Below are positions 7,579-15,814 of a stretch of 64,000 nucleotides of DNA, in pieces. How positions within the stretch are numbered: the first letter of the stretch is position 1; each line of letters begins with the position of its first letter. A model generated the notes under the pieces. It was not told where the DNA came from, searched no databases, and saw only the letters and a list, made by a program, of their open reading frames with translations. This DNA comes from Sulfuricystis sp964478415 (GTDB lineage Bacteria > Pseudomonadota > Gammaproteobacteria > Burkholderiales > Rhodocyclaceae), in NCBI GenBank assembly GCA_964478415.1, contig CAYZII010000003.1:1-64000 (forward strand). Direction: 5' to 3'. A program made the position numbers and the translations under genes.

Positions 7579-9931
7579 AGAAGCCCTGCCCGAAGCCGAT
7601 GCCGATCTCGACGAGCTTGTCCTGGATGTCCTGATTCTCGACCCACTCGGCGATCACGTCGAGGGATAGATCGCAGCCGATCTGGGCGATCGCATTGACG
7701 ATCACGAAATCGGTCTTCTCTTCATGCACGGCACGCACGAAGCTGCCGTCGATCTTGATCGCGCTCACCGGCAGCGTCTTCAAATAGGCAAACGAAGACA
7801 GCCCTGCCCCGAAATCATCGAGGCAGAAACGGCAGCCGAGTCGGGAAAGCTCGGCGATCAGGCGCTGCGCCTCGCCCAGGTGTTGAATCGCTGCCGTCTC
7901 GGTGATCTCGAACATCAGGCGTTTCGGCTCGATGCGGCTGGCTTTAAGCTGCTGCTGCAGGTAAGCAGTGAAATCGGCCTGCGACAACGTCCCGCCGGAC
8001 AGATTGATCGCATAGCTGGCGCGATCCTCCGGATGGCGGGTCACGTAATCGAGAAAGGTCTCCAGCACCCAGCGGTCGAGCAGATGGGCATAACCAAACC
8101 TTTCGACGGCGGAGAGCACCCGGCCGGGCGGAACCGCGATGCCGTGCTCGTCGAGCACGCGTAACAGGATTTCATAATGTTCGCGGTCGTCTTGCGCCTT
8201 CAAAGGCATGATGCGCTGCCGATACAACCGCAGACGCTGTGCGGCGAGGGAGGCGTCGAAACGCGCCGCCCATTGCATCTCTTCGTCGAGGGCGCGTATG
8301 CCGGCATGGGAAGGTGAATGCACCTCGACGCGGCCGCGTCCCTGGTTCTTCGCGTGATAGCAGGCTGTGTCGGCGCGCCCGAGTACCTCGCTGATGGTCA
8401 TCTCAGGCTCCAGCCTGGCGATGCCGATGCTGGCGCCGATGTGGAAATGACGCGCTTCATATCGGAAACGATGGGCTGCGATCTGCGCAACGATACGTTG
8501 CGCGATGCCGACACCTTCCTCGAGTGCGCAGTCGAACAACAGTAAACCGAATTCGTCGCCGCCGATGCGTGCCAGCAGGCTGCGATCGTTGTCCCCTTCG
8601 CCCGGCGTCGGCACGCAGACGCGCATCAGCTCGACGATCTCGACCAACAGCGCATCGCCGGCGGCGTGGCCACAGGTGTCATTGACGAGCTTGAACTGGT
8701 CGAGGTCGATGTAGCAGAACACATGGCAGCGTCCATCCTCGCGCACCTGACGCAGCGCCCGCTCGAGGCGCCCTTCCAAGGCACGGCGGTTCGGCAAGCC
8801 GGTGAGCGGGTCATGGAACGCCATGCGCCGCAATTCCTTGAGCAGCGCGCGCCGCTCGGAATCGTCGCGGAACACCAACACCACACCGCAAGTCTCCCCG
8901 GATGTATCATGGGCCACCGAGGGCACGATGGCCGCCGAATCATGCACCGGCAGTTCGCGGCCATCGCGCGCCAGCAGCAGCGTGTGGTTGGCCATTGCCT
9001 GCGGTTTTCCGCTGCGCAGCGCGAGCCGTGCCGGGTTGGGCTGGGGCTGGCGCGTATCCTCATGGATCAACGGCATCACGGTTTCGATCGGCTTGCCGCG
9101 CGCCTCGGCAATGGACCAGCCGGTGAGCGCTTCGGCAACCGAATTCATGAATTGCACGTCGCCATCGGCATTGGTCACCACCACGCCATCGCCGACCGAG
9201 GCCAGCGTGATGCGCCAGCGCTCCTTTTCAGTGCCCAGTTCGTCGATCAGCTGCTGCAGCCGGTCACGCGCCTGATTCAACACCTGGGCCGTCTCGGCCA
9301 GTTCCGGCGGCGCATTGGGCGATAGCTCGATACGCGCAGAAAGATCGCCACTGCTGCGGCGACGGGCCGAGGCGCGGATGGCTTCCAGCGCAGTGAAATT
9401 CGCGCGCAGGATCCAATGCATCGCCAGTGCGAGAAGAATGAGTGCACTGAGCGCGGCGAGCATGCCCGCGCCGAGCAATCGCCACAGGCGTTCTTCGACC
9501 GCATCGGGCCGGATCGTGACCACGAGTTGGCCATAGTCACGCCCCCCGATGACGATTCTCTCCTCGCTGTCGAGAGGAACAAGACCCAGCATCGAAGCAA
9601 ACCATTCGGGGCGTTGCAGCGGCGGCGGTGCATCCTCGGCCTCGATGGACACGCCATCGCCACTGTAGCGCACTGCATGAGCCTCGGCCGTGGCCACCTC
9701 GCGCCGCATCAGTTGTTCGACGGTCGTGTAATCGTAAAGAATCAGTGGTTCGACGAGGGCCGTCGCCAGCAGGCGCGCCTCTCGCTGGGCGGTCTGGGTC
9801 AAGACCTGGCTGCCGATATCCTTGGCAATCCGTAAGATGACTGCGCCGCCTGTCAGCAACAACAACGCGCTGATCACCACCAGCGCGATCAGCAGTCGGC
9901 TGCGCAACGACAGACGGGCAAGCAGATTCAT
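7547..9931 (-). CDS. Membrane-bound PAS-GGDEF-EAL cyclic-di-GMP protein
   Basis: A 794-residue inner-membrane protein: N-terminal helix (about residues 12-32), periplasmic segment of about 120 residues, second helix, HAMP-like region, PAS domain (QFMNSVAEALTGWS), GGDEF domain with an intact RIGGDEF active site, and an EAL domain. The EAL signature is EILLR rather than EALLR, and the later motifs are DDFGAGLSS and VIAEWVEN, so phosphodiesterase activity is uncertain. Its start overlaps the stop of the PhnD-like gene (ATGA). The pairing suggests that the periplasmic binding protein feeds a ligand signal to this enzyme. Confidence 0.85.
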   Translation of the reverse strand: MNLLARLSLRSRLLIALVVISALLLLTGGAVILRIAKDIGSQVLTQTAQREARLLATALVEPLILYDYTTVEQLMRREVATAEAHAVRYSGDGVSIEAEDAPPPLQRPEWFASMLGLVPLDSEERIVIGGRDYGQLVVTIRPDAVEERLWRLLGAGMLAALSALILLALAMHWILRANFTALEAIRASARRRSSGDLSARIELSPNAPPELAETAQVLNQARDRLQQLIDELGTEKERWRITLASVGDGVVVTNADGDVQFMNSVAEALTGWSIAEARGKPIETVMPLIHEDTRQPQPNPARLALRSGKPQAMANHTLLLARDGRELPVHDSAAIVPSVAHDTSGETCGVVLVFRDDSERRALLKELRRMAFHDPLTGLPNRRALEGRLERALRQVREDGRCHVFCYIDLDQFKLVNDTCGHAAGDALLVEIVELMRVCVPTPGEGDNDRSLLARIGGDEFGLLLFDCALEEGVGIAQRIVAQIAAHRFRYEARHFHIGASIGIARLEPEMTISEVLGRADTACYHAKNQGRGRVEVHSPSHAGIRALDEEMQWAARFDASLAAQRLRLYRQRIMPLKAQDDREHYEILLRVLDEHGIAVPPGRVLSAVERFGYAHLLDRWVLETFLDYVTRHPEDRASYAINLSGGTLSQADFTAYLQQQLKASRIEPKRLMFEITETAAIQHLGEAQRLIAELSRLGCRFCLDDFGAGLSSFAYLKTLPVSAIKIDGSFVRAVHEEKTDFVIVNAIAQIGCDLSLDVIAEWVENQDIQDKLVEIGIGFGQGFFIHRPEPLPG

Positions 9932-10785
9932 TGCCCTTCGTGCGGCACCACGGTGTCGCGGAAGAAACGGCGGTAGTTTTCGTAATCGGCATCCGAGGCG
10001 GCGACGAAACCGCGGGGTTTCACCACGCCCAGCTTGCGCGCAGCCTCGGCGAGCACCGCGCGGCCGCTCTCTTCCTCACGTAGGGCGAGGAAGGCGCGCC
10101 GCACCGCTTCGCGTTGGGCGGCAGGTACCTGAGGATGCGCCATGATGGCCAAATCGAAATAAGGCTCGGACTGCCACAGCACCCGATAAGCAAAGTTCTC
10201 GCGCTGCGCGTAATCGGCCATCACCTGGCTGTTGACGCCGGCCGCGGCGACCTGGCCGAACTTAAGCTGTCCCATCGCCGCTTCTTGCGTGCCGGCGAAA
10301 ACCGGTTCGACCTTCACCCCCGTTCTGAGCAAGGCATCGTAAGGAACGAAATAGCCGGTGAAACCGTACGGATTGGCGAACGCCACTTTTTTTCCGACCA
10401 GATCGGTCAGTGCTTTTGCCGGACTGTCGTCGCGCACGACCACCTGGCCACGGATGCCCTCCCCTTCCTGACGGGCAAGCACGGTGAAACCGAGCTTGGC
10501 CCGCTCCGGCGTGAAGAAATGGTTCGAATAGATGAAAGCCAGCTCGCCGCGCGCGGCCATGTCGGTGGTCTCGTTCGCGGTGCGTGCGACGCGCAGCTCG
10601 AGCTTCACGCCGGCGCGTGCGGAAACCCAGGCCAGAATCGGATTCCAGTACTCCGCAGTGAAAGTCAGCGAGCGGTGGTTGAGTACGCCAAACGGATAAG
10701 GACCGCCTGACTCCCAGGCCAGCGCACTCCAGGACACCGACATCAGGACAGAGAAGCTCGCAAACCATTTCAGGGAACGTTTCAT
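9928..10785 (-). CDS. PhnD-like periplasmic substrate-binding protein
   Basis: A 285-residue periplasmic binding protein related to phosphate/phosphite/phosphonate ABC-transporter binding proteins, with a signal peptide (residues 1-24, ending near SALAWES). Typical features are ERAKLGFTVLAR, LVGKKVAFANPYGFTGYFVP and the hinge-like stretch GTQEAAMGQLKFGQVAAAGV. No ABC permease or ATPase accompanies it; it is coupled instead to a GGDEF-EAL protein on one side and a TauE/SafE transporter on the other, with ATGA overlaps at both ends. The ATG at 10785 is chosen because it gives the signal peptide. A sensory rather than transport role is inferred. Confidence 0.82.
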   Translation of the reverse strand: MKRSLKWFASFSVLMSVSWSALAWESGGPYPFGVLNHRSLTFTAEYWNPILAWVSARAGVKLELRVARTANETTDMAARGELAFIYSNHFFTPERAKLGFTVLARQEGEGIRGQVVVRDDSPAKALTDLVGKKVAFANPYGFTGYFVPYDALLRTGVKVEPVFAGTQEAAMGQLKFGQVAAAGVNSQVMADYAQRENFAYRVLWQSEPYFDLAIMAHPQVPAAQREAVRRAFLALREEESGRAVLAEAARKLGVVKPRGFVAASDADYENYRRFFRDTVVPHEGQ

Positions 10786-11501
10786 CACTGTCTCCAGAGC
10801 AAAGCACCGCCGCTGCCCAGCAGCAACATGCCGATGATATGACGGAAGGCCCGGGGCGTGACATCGAAATGCACTTTCTGGCCCCAATGCAACCCCAGCC
10901 AGGCCGCCGGCGCCATCGCTACGAGCAGCCAGAAATGGCGTGCCTGATAATGCCCGCCGAGCGCGAAACCGAGGATGCGCAGCCCGCCATCGACGACCCA
11001 AAGCATCGCGATCGTCGCAAGGAACACGGTTTTTTCGAGCTGGCGCAGGCGGAAATACATCACGTAGAAAGGCCCGCCGGTGCCGAACAACCCACCGACC
11101 AGACCGCCGAGCAAGCCAGCAGGGGCCGCCCAGCGACGCGACAGATGAGTGCTTGGCTGAGGTAGGAATTGGTAAACGCCAAACAGAAAGACGAAGCCGC
11201 CCAGCAGTCTTTTGAGCAGCTGGCCATCGATCAAGGCGTGCAGGAACATCGCCAACGCGATGCCAATGAAGGAAAACGGCAACAACGGGCGCAGATCCTG
11301 CCAGACGATAAGACGCCGATGGCGCCAGGCCTGGATGATCGAACCGGAATTGTCGAGGATCACGACCATCGGCACGACGAACGACAACGGCAGCAGTTGC
11401 GCGAGCAGCGGGGAAGCCACCAGCGCCGAGCCGAAGCCGGCGACCCCGCGCACGAAATAGGCAACCAGCGCGATCAGGCTGGCGAACAGATAGACCTCCA
11501 T
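10785..11501 (-). CDS. TauE/SafE-family anion transporter
   Basis: A 238-residue membrane protein with about eight hydrophobic segments and the TauE/SafE (DUF81) pattern, including an early VRGVAGFGSALVASPLL stretch and a mid-protein GGLVGGLFGTGGP. The family exports sulfite, sulfoacetate or related organic anions. The ATG at 11501 sits directly before the first helix; the frame extends further upstream but without a transporter-like sequence. It heads a three-gene operon with the PhnD-like and GGDEF-EAL genes and is divergent from menE, 97 bases away. The substrate cannot be read from sequence. Confidence 0.8.
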   Translation of the reverse strand: MEVYLFASLIALVAYFVRGVAGFGSALVASPLLAQLLPLSFVVPMVVILDNSGSIIQAWRHRRLIVWQDLRPLLPFSFIGIALAMFLHALIDGQLLKRLLGGFVFLFGVYQFLPQPSTHLSRRWAAPAGLLGGLVGGLFGTGGPFYVMYFRLRQLEKTVFLATIAMLWVVDGGLRILGFALGGHYQARHFWLLVAMAPAAWLGLHWGQKVHFDVTPRAFRHIIGMLLLGSGGALLWRQ

Positions 11502-11598
11502 CGGGGAAGGGTTTTTACCACAGCAGTGCATCGTCTTCGACGGTCCTGCCTTGATCTGTCTCATGGGCACACGCCGACCTGCTGAATAAAATCGGATT

Positions 11599-12795
11599 AT
11601 GTCCCTCCTGCACCACTGGCTTTCCCGCGCCGCCGCCGACCAACCTGCACTGATCCTGCCGGATGGTGCCACGCTCCGCTATGGCGATCTGGCCAAGCAG
11701 GCCGGAAAGACTGGCCTGCAAGCAATCGACGGCGATGCCGGCACACTCGCCCGCGGGCTGATCGAAACCGCGCTCGGCGGCGGCACGGCCTTTCCCCTGC
11801 CGCCGACACTCGATGCTTCTCACCGCGACAGGCTGATCAGACTGGCCCGTGGCGCCACCGATCCGAAGCTGGCATTGATCATCGCCACCAGTGGCTCGAC
11901 GGGGGAACCCAAAGCAGTGAAGCTTTCCTGGCGTGCGATCGCCGCAGGCGCCCGCATCAGCGCACGGGCAGTGGATCTATGCCCCGGCGATGCCTGGCTC
12001 GTCTGTCTGCCGCTCTTTTTCGTTGGCGGCGCGATGATTCTCTACCGTACCTTACGCGCCGGTGCCACCGTCGTGGTGCAGGAAGGGTTCGATGTAGCCC
12101 GGGTGGCGGATGCACTCGTCGCGCAGCGCATCACCCATCTGTCGCTGGTGCCGGCGATGCTGGCGAAACTGATCGAGTGTGCCATGCCGCCAGCGCCGAG
12201 TTCGAAATGTGTGCTGGTCGGCGGCCAGGCGCTCTCCCCGACACTGGCGGAAAAGGCACTTGCCGCCGGCTGGCCGCTCAGGCTGTCCTACGGGATGACC
12301 GAGACCTGCGCCACCGCGCTGATCGACGGTCGTCCCCTGCCCGGCGTGCGTGTGCGCCTGTCTGCGGCGGGCACACTCGAAATCGCCACACCGGCCCGGA
12401 TGAAAGGTTACCTGGGAGGGTCGCCATCCGGCGAGTGGCTCACGACGCAGGATCTCGCGCAGATCGATCCAGACGGCCGGGTGACGATCCTGGGCCGCGC
12501 TGACGAGATGCTGATCTCGGGCGGTGTGAATCTCCATCCGCTGGAGATCGAGGCCACGCTCTCGCGCTGTCCCGGCGTGCGCGAAGCCGGCGTCACCGGT
12601 TTGCCCGACCCGCTTTGGGGTGATCTGATCGCCTGCGCCTACGAGGGCGAGGCGCAGGAAGATGCCGTCGCCGACTGGTGTCGCGCCTGCCTGCCTTCCT
12701 CAAGGCGGCCTCGCCGGCTGCTGCGCGTTCCCCGTCTGCCGCGGCTGCCTTCCGGCAAACTGGATCGCCGCGCCCTACGGCGTCTTTGGTCATGA
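11599..12795 (+). CDS. menE: o-Succinylbenzoate-CoA ligase MenE
   Basis: A 398-residue AMP-forming ligase that activates o-succinylbenzoate. Motifs: P-loop-like ATSGSTGEPKAV (about residue 95), YGMTETCA, the hinge ILGRADEMLISGGVNLHPLEIE, and the C-terminal catalytic lysine in LPSGKLDRRAL. It is somewhat short for the family. menF starts at 12792, overlapping the stop (ATGA). A partial copy of the palindromic repeat lies within the gene at 12179-12205. The identity rests on fold plus the flanking menF and menD. Confidence 0.88.
   Translation: MSLLHHWLSRAAADQPALILPDGATLRYGDLAKQAGKTGLQAIDGDAGTLARGLIETALGGGTAFPLPPTLDASHRDRLIRLARGATDPKLALIIATSGSTGEPKAVKLSWRAIAAGARISARAVDLCPGDAWLVCLPLFFVGGAMILYRTLRAGATVVVQEGFDVARVADALVAQRITHLSLVPAMLAKLIECAMPPAPSSKCVLVGGQALSPTLAEKALAAGWPLRLSYGMTETCATALIDGRPLPGVRVRLSAAGTLEIATPARMKGYLGGSPSGEWLTTQDLAQIDPDGRVTILGRADEMLISGGVNLHPLEIEATLSRCPGVREAGVTGLPDPLWGDLIACAYEGEAQEDAVADWCRACLPSSRRPRRLLRVPRLPRLPSGKLDRRALRRLWS
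12179..12205 (+). repeat. Partial copy of the palindromic repeat in menE
   Basis: Matches the head of the menC/menD element at about 22 of 24 positions (core GCCGCCAGCGCCGAGTT). It is read in a different frame from the menC/menD copies (PPAPSS instead of PASAEF). No matching right arm was found close by. Confidence 0.5.
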
Positions 12796-14105
12796 TCGAC
12801 TGGCATAGGCTCGCCGAGGCACTTGCTTCACTCGCCGGAAGCGCCCAGCCGGCGCGTTTGCTGAGCGTCAGCTGCGCACTGCCGCGCTGGCCGGCGGTCA
12901 CGCCAGTCGGTGAATGGTGTCACTGGCAACGACCCGAGCAAGGCATGCGGCTTTTCGCTGTCGGCTGTGCCGCCTTCGTCGAAAGCGCAGGCGCGGGGCG
13001 TTTCGCGGCGCTCGCCGCCGCACAGCGTGGACTGGCCAATGCTTGGCAGGCCGACGCGACCAGTTGCAAGCGTGCTTTCGTCGGCTTCGCTTTCACGCCG
13101 GAAGGCGGCGCACCCTTCCCGAATGCCCGCCTCTGGGTACCCGAACTGTTGCTTTGCGAAGAGCACGGGCGGATCGCCCTGACACTGAGCTGTGCGGCAG
13201 AACAAGCGGGCAGGGCAGTGCCGCGTTGGCGCAAGCTGTGGCGGGAGTTGACCACGGCATGTGCCGTCCCGCGAGCGCCGATTTTCCGCATCCAGCGCAA
13301 TCCCGTTGCCGATCAGGCTTTTCTGGCGCGCGGCCAGGCCGCACTCGCGGCGATCAGACAAGGCGCTGTCGACAAACTGGTGCTGACCCGTACGTTGCGG
13401 GTAACGATGGACCAGCCCATCATGCCGACAGCGTTGATCGGGGAACTGGCACGACAACATCCCGCTTGTGCGGTGTTCGGCCTCGGCAACGGGCGGAGGA
13501 GTTTCCTCGGCGCCTCGCCGGAAACCCTGCTCGCGATCGACAAACAAACTGTAATGGTCGACGCACTCGCCGGCACGGCCTGGCAGGACACGGTGCAAAC
13601 GCTCGAAGACGAAAAGAACCGCCGCGAACACGACTGTGTCGCCACCGCGATCATCGAGGCGCTTGCCGGAGTGTGCAGCGAGATCGATCTGCCGGCAAAT
13701 CCAGAAGTGATGCAGCTTTCCGGGCTGAGCCACCTGCGTCGCCGTGTCCGGGCGTGCCGTCTGACCGCAACGAACGCATTCGATCTCCTTGCGCGGCTGC
13801 ACCCGACCCCAGCCGTCGGCGGCACGCCCACCGCTGACGCGCTCGATTGGCTGGCCGGCCACGGCGATACCCGCGCCGCCTGGTATACGGGCGGCTTCGG
13901 CTGGATCGACACCAGTGGTGATTGCGACATCGCCGTCGCGTTGCGCTGTGGGCTGTTCGAAGGCTGCGAAGCGACGCTCTATGCCGGCGCAGGCTTCGTC
14001 GCTGGTTCCGATCCAAAGCAGGAGCTCGCCGAAACCGAGGCCAAACTCACAGCGCTGCTGAATGCCTTGGCGACGCTCGGTCGCCCCAACCGGGCCGTCG
14101 CATGA
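12792..14105 (+). CDS. menF: Isochorismate synthase MenF
   Basis: A 437-residue chorismate-utilising enzyme that starts the menaquinone branch. The C-terminal catalytic domain shows DKLVLTRTL, LGASPETLLA, the acidic LHPTPAVGGTP motif and the magnesium-site region AGAGFVAGSDPKQELAETEAK. The start at 12792 overlaps the menE stop. The stop overlaps the menD start at 14102. EntC-type isochorismate synthases look alike; the men context decides. A near-complete head of the repeat lies at 13261-13287 inside the gene. Confidence 0.9.
   Translation: MIDWHRLAEALASLAGSAQPARLLSVSCALPRWPAVTPVGEWCHWQRPEQGMRLFAVGCAAFVESAGAGRFAALAAAQRGLANAWQADATSCKRAFVGFAFTPEGGAPFPNARLWVPELLLCEEHGRIALTLSCAAEQAGRAVPRWRKLWRELTTACAVPRAPIFRIQRNPVADQAFLARGQAALAAIRQGAVDKLVLTRTLRVTMDQPIMPTALIGELARQHPACAVFGLGNGRRSFLGASPETLLAIDKQTVMVDALAGTAWQDTVQTLEDEKNRREHDCVATAIIEALAGVCSEIDLPANPEVMQLSGLSHLRRRVRACRLTATNAFDLLARLHPTPAVGGTPTADALDWLAGHGDTRAAWYTGGFGWIDTSGDCDIAVALRCGLFEGCEATLYAGAGFVAGSDPKQELAETEAKLTALLNALATLGRPNRAVA
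13261..13287 (+). repeat. Partial copy of the palindromic repeat in menF
   Basis: GTGCCGTCCCGC is identical to the first 12 bases of the menC and menD elements; the rest differs by one substitution and one missing base. It encodes CAVPRAPIF in menF, another frame from the menC/menD copies. Confidence 0.5.
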
Positions 14106-15814
14106 GTACCGGGGCGCGCAACCTCGCCTGGGCCGATGCCCTGATCGCCGCGCTTGCGGCCAGTGGTCTGCGTCATGTCGTGCTCTCCCCGGGCGCACGC
14201 TCTGCGCCACTCGCCGTCGCCTGTCTGCGGCGGCCGGAAATCATCTGCCATGTCATCAACGACGAGCGCGCCGCCGGCTTCTTTGCAGTGGGACTGGGCA
14301 AGGCAAGCGGCCAGCCTGCGCTGGTGCTGACCACCTCCGGCACCGCCGCGGCGAATCTGCTGCCGGCGATCGTCGAAGCGAATCTCTCCCACACCCCGCT
14401 GATCGCCGTCACTGCCGACCGTCCGCCGGAAATGCTCGGCTGGGGGGCGAACCAGACCATCGACCAGGTGAAGCTCTTTGGTGATCAGGTGCGCGCCTTT
14501 CATACCCTGCCGCCGCCGGACGAGGCGTTCCCACCACGATTTCTGACGACGTTGGCCGCCCGGCTGGTCGAAACGGCGCTGTTTCCCCACGCCGGGCCGG
14601 TGCATCTGAACGTCCCGTTCCGGGAACCCTTGCTGCCCGAGGTCTTACCCGCGCCGCCCGCGTTACCACCCGCGCTCGAACTGCATCCCCAGCAGCCAGC
14701 ACTGCCATCTGACCTCGATACGGTCGCCGCCCGTCTCCAGGCCCGTCCCGGCGTCATCCTCTGCGGGGAAGCGCGTTATCCCGCCGGCTTTGCCGCCGCC
14801 GTGACCCGGCTCGCCGCGCGGCTCGAAGCGCCGATCATCGCCGAAGCCCTGTCCAATCTGCGTTTTGGCGCTCATGACAAATCACGCATCAGCGCTGATG
14901 CAGCGCGTTTCCTGCGCCACACCGCGCCGCCCGCCCCGGCCTGGGTGCTGCGCTTCGGCGCCTTTCCCGTCTCGCGCACGCTCGAACGCTGGCTGGCGGA
15001 TCTGGCCGAAACCGAACACCTGCTCGTCGCGCCGCCCGGCAGTTGGCCGGACCCACTGCATCACAGCGACACACTGTTGCGCGGTGACCCTTTGGACATC
15101 GCCGCAGCCCTGGCCGAGAGGTGCCGTCCCGCCAGCGCCGAATTTTCGGAGCGACACGGCGGCCGACGGGACATTGTCATTTCTGCCGGTGCCGAATTCC
15201 GTCTGGCCTGGCAACGTGCCGAAGCTGGCGTCACGGCTGCCGAAGACCTGCCTTTCTTCGAAGGGACGGTCGCGCACCGGCTTCTCGCTGCGCTGCCCGC
15301 CGGCGCGCATTGCTTCATCGGGAACTCGCTGGCGATCCGCGCCGTCGATGCCTACTCTGGAAAGAGCGACAAGCCCCTCACCCTTTACGGCAACCGTGGC
15401 GCATCGGGAATCGATGGCAATCTCGCCACCGCGGCAGGAATCGCCGCAGCCAGTGGCGCGCCGATCGCCCTGCTCGTCGGTGACCTAAGCCTGCTGCACG
15501 ATTGCGCCAGCCTCGCGCTGCTGAGGGAAAGAAACGCGCTGATCGTCGTGCTCGATAACGGCGGCGGCGGCATCTTCGACCATCTGCCCTTCGCCCGGAT
15601 GCTGCCCCCGGCACTGCTCGAACGCGGCTTTATTGCCAAACCCCACGCGGACTTCGCCGCCCTGGCCCGCGCCTTCGATCTCGCCTATGCGGAAGCGGCC
15701 GATCTGCAGGCGCTCGATGCAGTGCTTGCCAAGGCGCTCCAGCACGGCGGCACCTGGCTGCTGCGCGTCGTGATCGACCGCGGCGCGAGCCGCGCCGGTT
15801 TCACTGGTGCTTGA
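14102..15814 (+). CDS. menD: SEPHCHC synthase MenD with an 80-bp in-frame insertion
   Basis: A 570-residue thiamine-diphosphate enzyme joining isochorismate and 2-oxoglutarate. The N-terminal substrate region (LSPGARSAPLAVAC; NDERAAGFFAVGLGKASG; TTSGTAAANLLPA) and the ThDP-binding motif (VGDLSLLHD to VLDNGGGGIFDHLP) are complete. Residues 341-366 (CRPASAEFS to SAGAEF) are encoded by the same palindromic element seen in menC. The ATG at 14102 overlaps the menF stop. Its end overlaps the convergent GGDEF-EAL gene by 14 bases. Confidence 0.9.
   Translation: MSTGARNLAWADALIAALAASGLRHVVLSPGARSAPLAVACLRRPEIICHVINDERAAGFFAVGLGKASGQPALVLTTSGTAAANLLPAIVEANLSHTPLIAVTADRPPEMLGWGANQTIDQVKLFGDQVRAFHTLPPPDEAFPPRFLTTLAARLVETALFPHAGPVHLNVPFREPLLPEVLPAPPALPPALELHPQQPALPSDLDTVAARLQARPGVILCGEARYPAGFAAAVTRLAARLEAPIIAEALSNLRFGAHDKSRISADAARFLRHTAPPAPAWVLRFGAFPVSRTLERWLADLAETEHLLVAPPGSWPDPLHHSDTLLRGDPLDIAAALAERCRPASAEFSERHGGRRDIVISAGAEFRLAWQRAEAGVTAAEDLPFFEGTVAHRLLAALPAGAHCFIGNSLAIRAVDAYSGKSDKPLTLYGNRGASGIDGNLATAAGIAAASGAPIALLVGDLSLLHDCASLALLRERNALIVVLDNGGGGIFDHLPFARMLPPALLERGFIAKPHADFAALARAFDLAYAEAADLQALDAVLAKALQHGGTWLLRVVIDRGASRAGFTGA
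15121..15200 (+). repeat. 80-bp palindromic element, copy inside menD
   Basis: The first 20 bases are identical to the menC copy. The left arm GTCCCGCCAGCGCCG (15126-15140) pairs with the right arm CGGCGGCCGACGGGAC (15157-15172), allowing an internal mismatch. It has the same length, phase and peptide pattern as the menC copy, with about 81% identity and no gaps. Confidence 0.85.

Noticed and set aside
11502..11598. An Fnr-type box between the TauE and menE genes
   Set aside because: TTGATCTGTCTCAT has only the left half-site.
12828..14210. A 460-codon open frame on the minus strand
   Set aside because: Shadow of menF, which has all its catalytic motifs on the plus strand.
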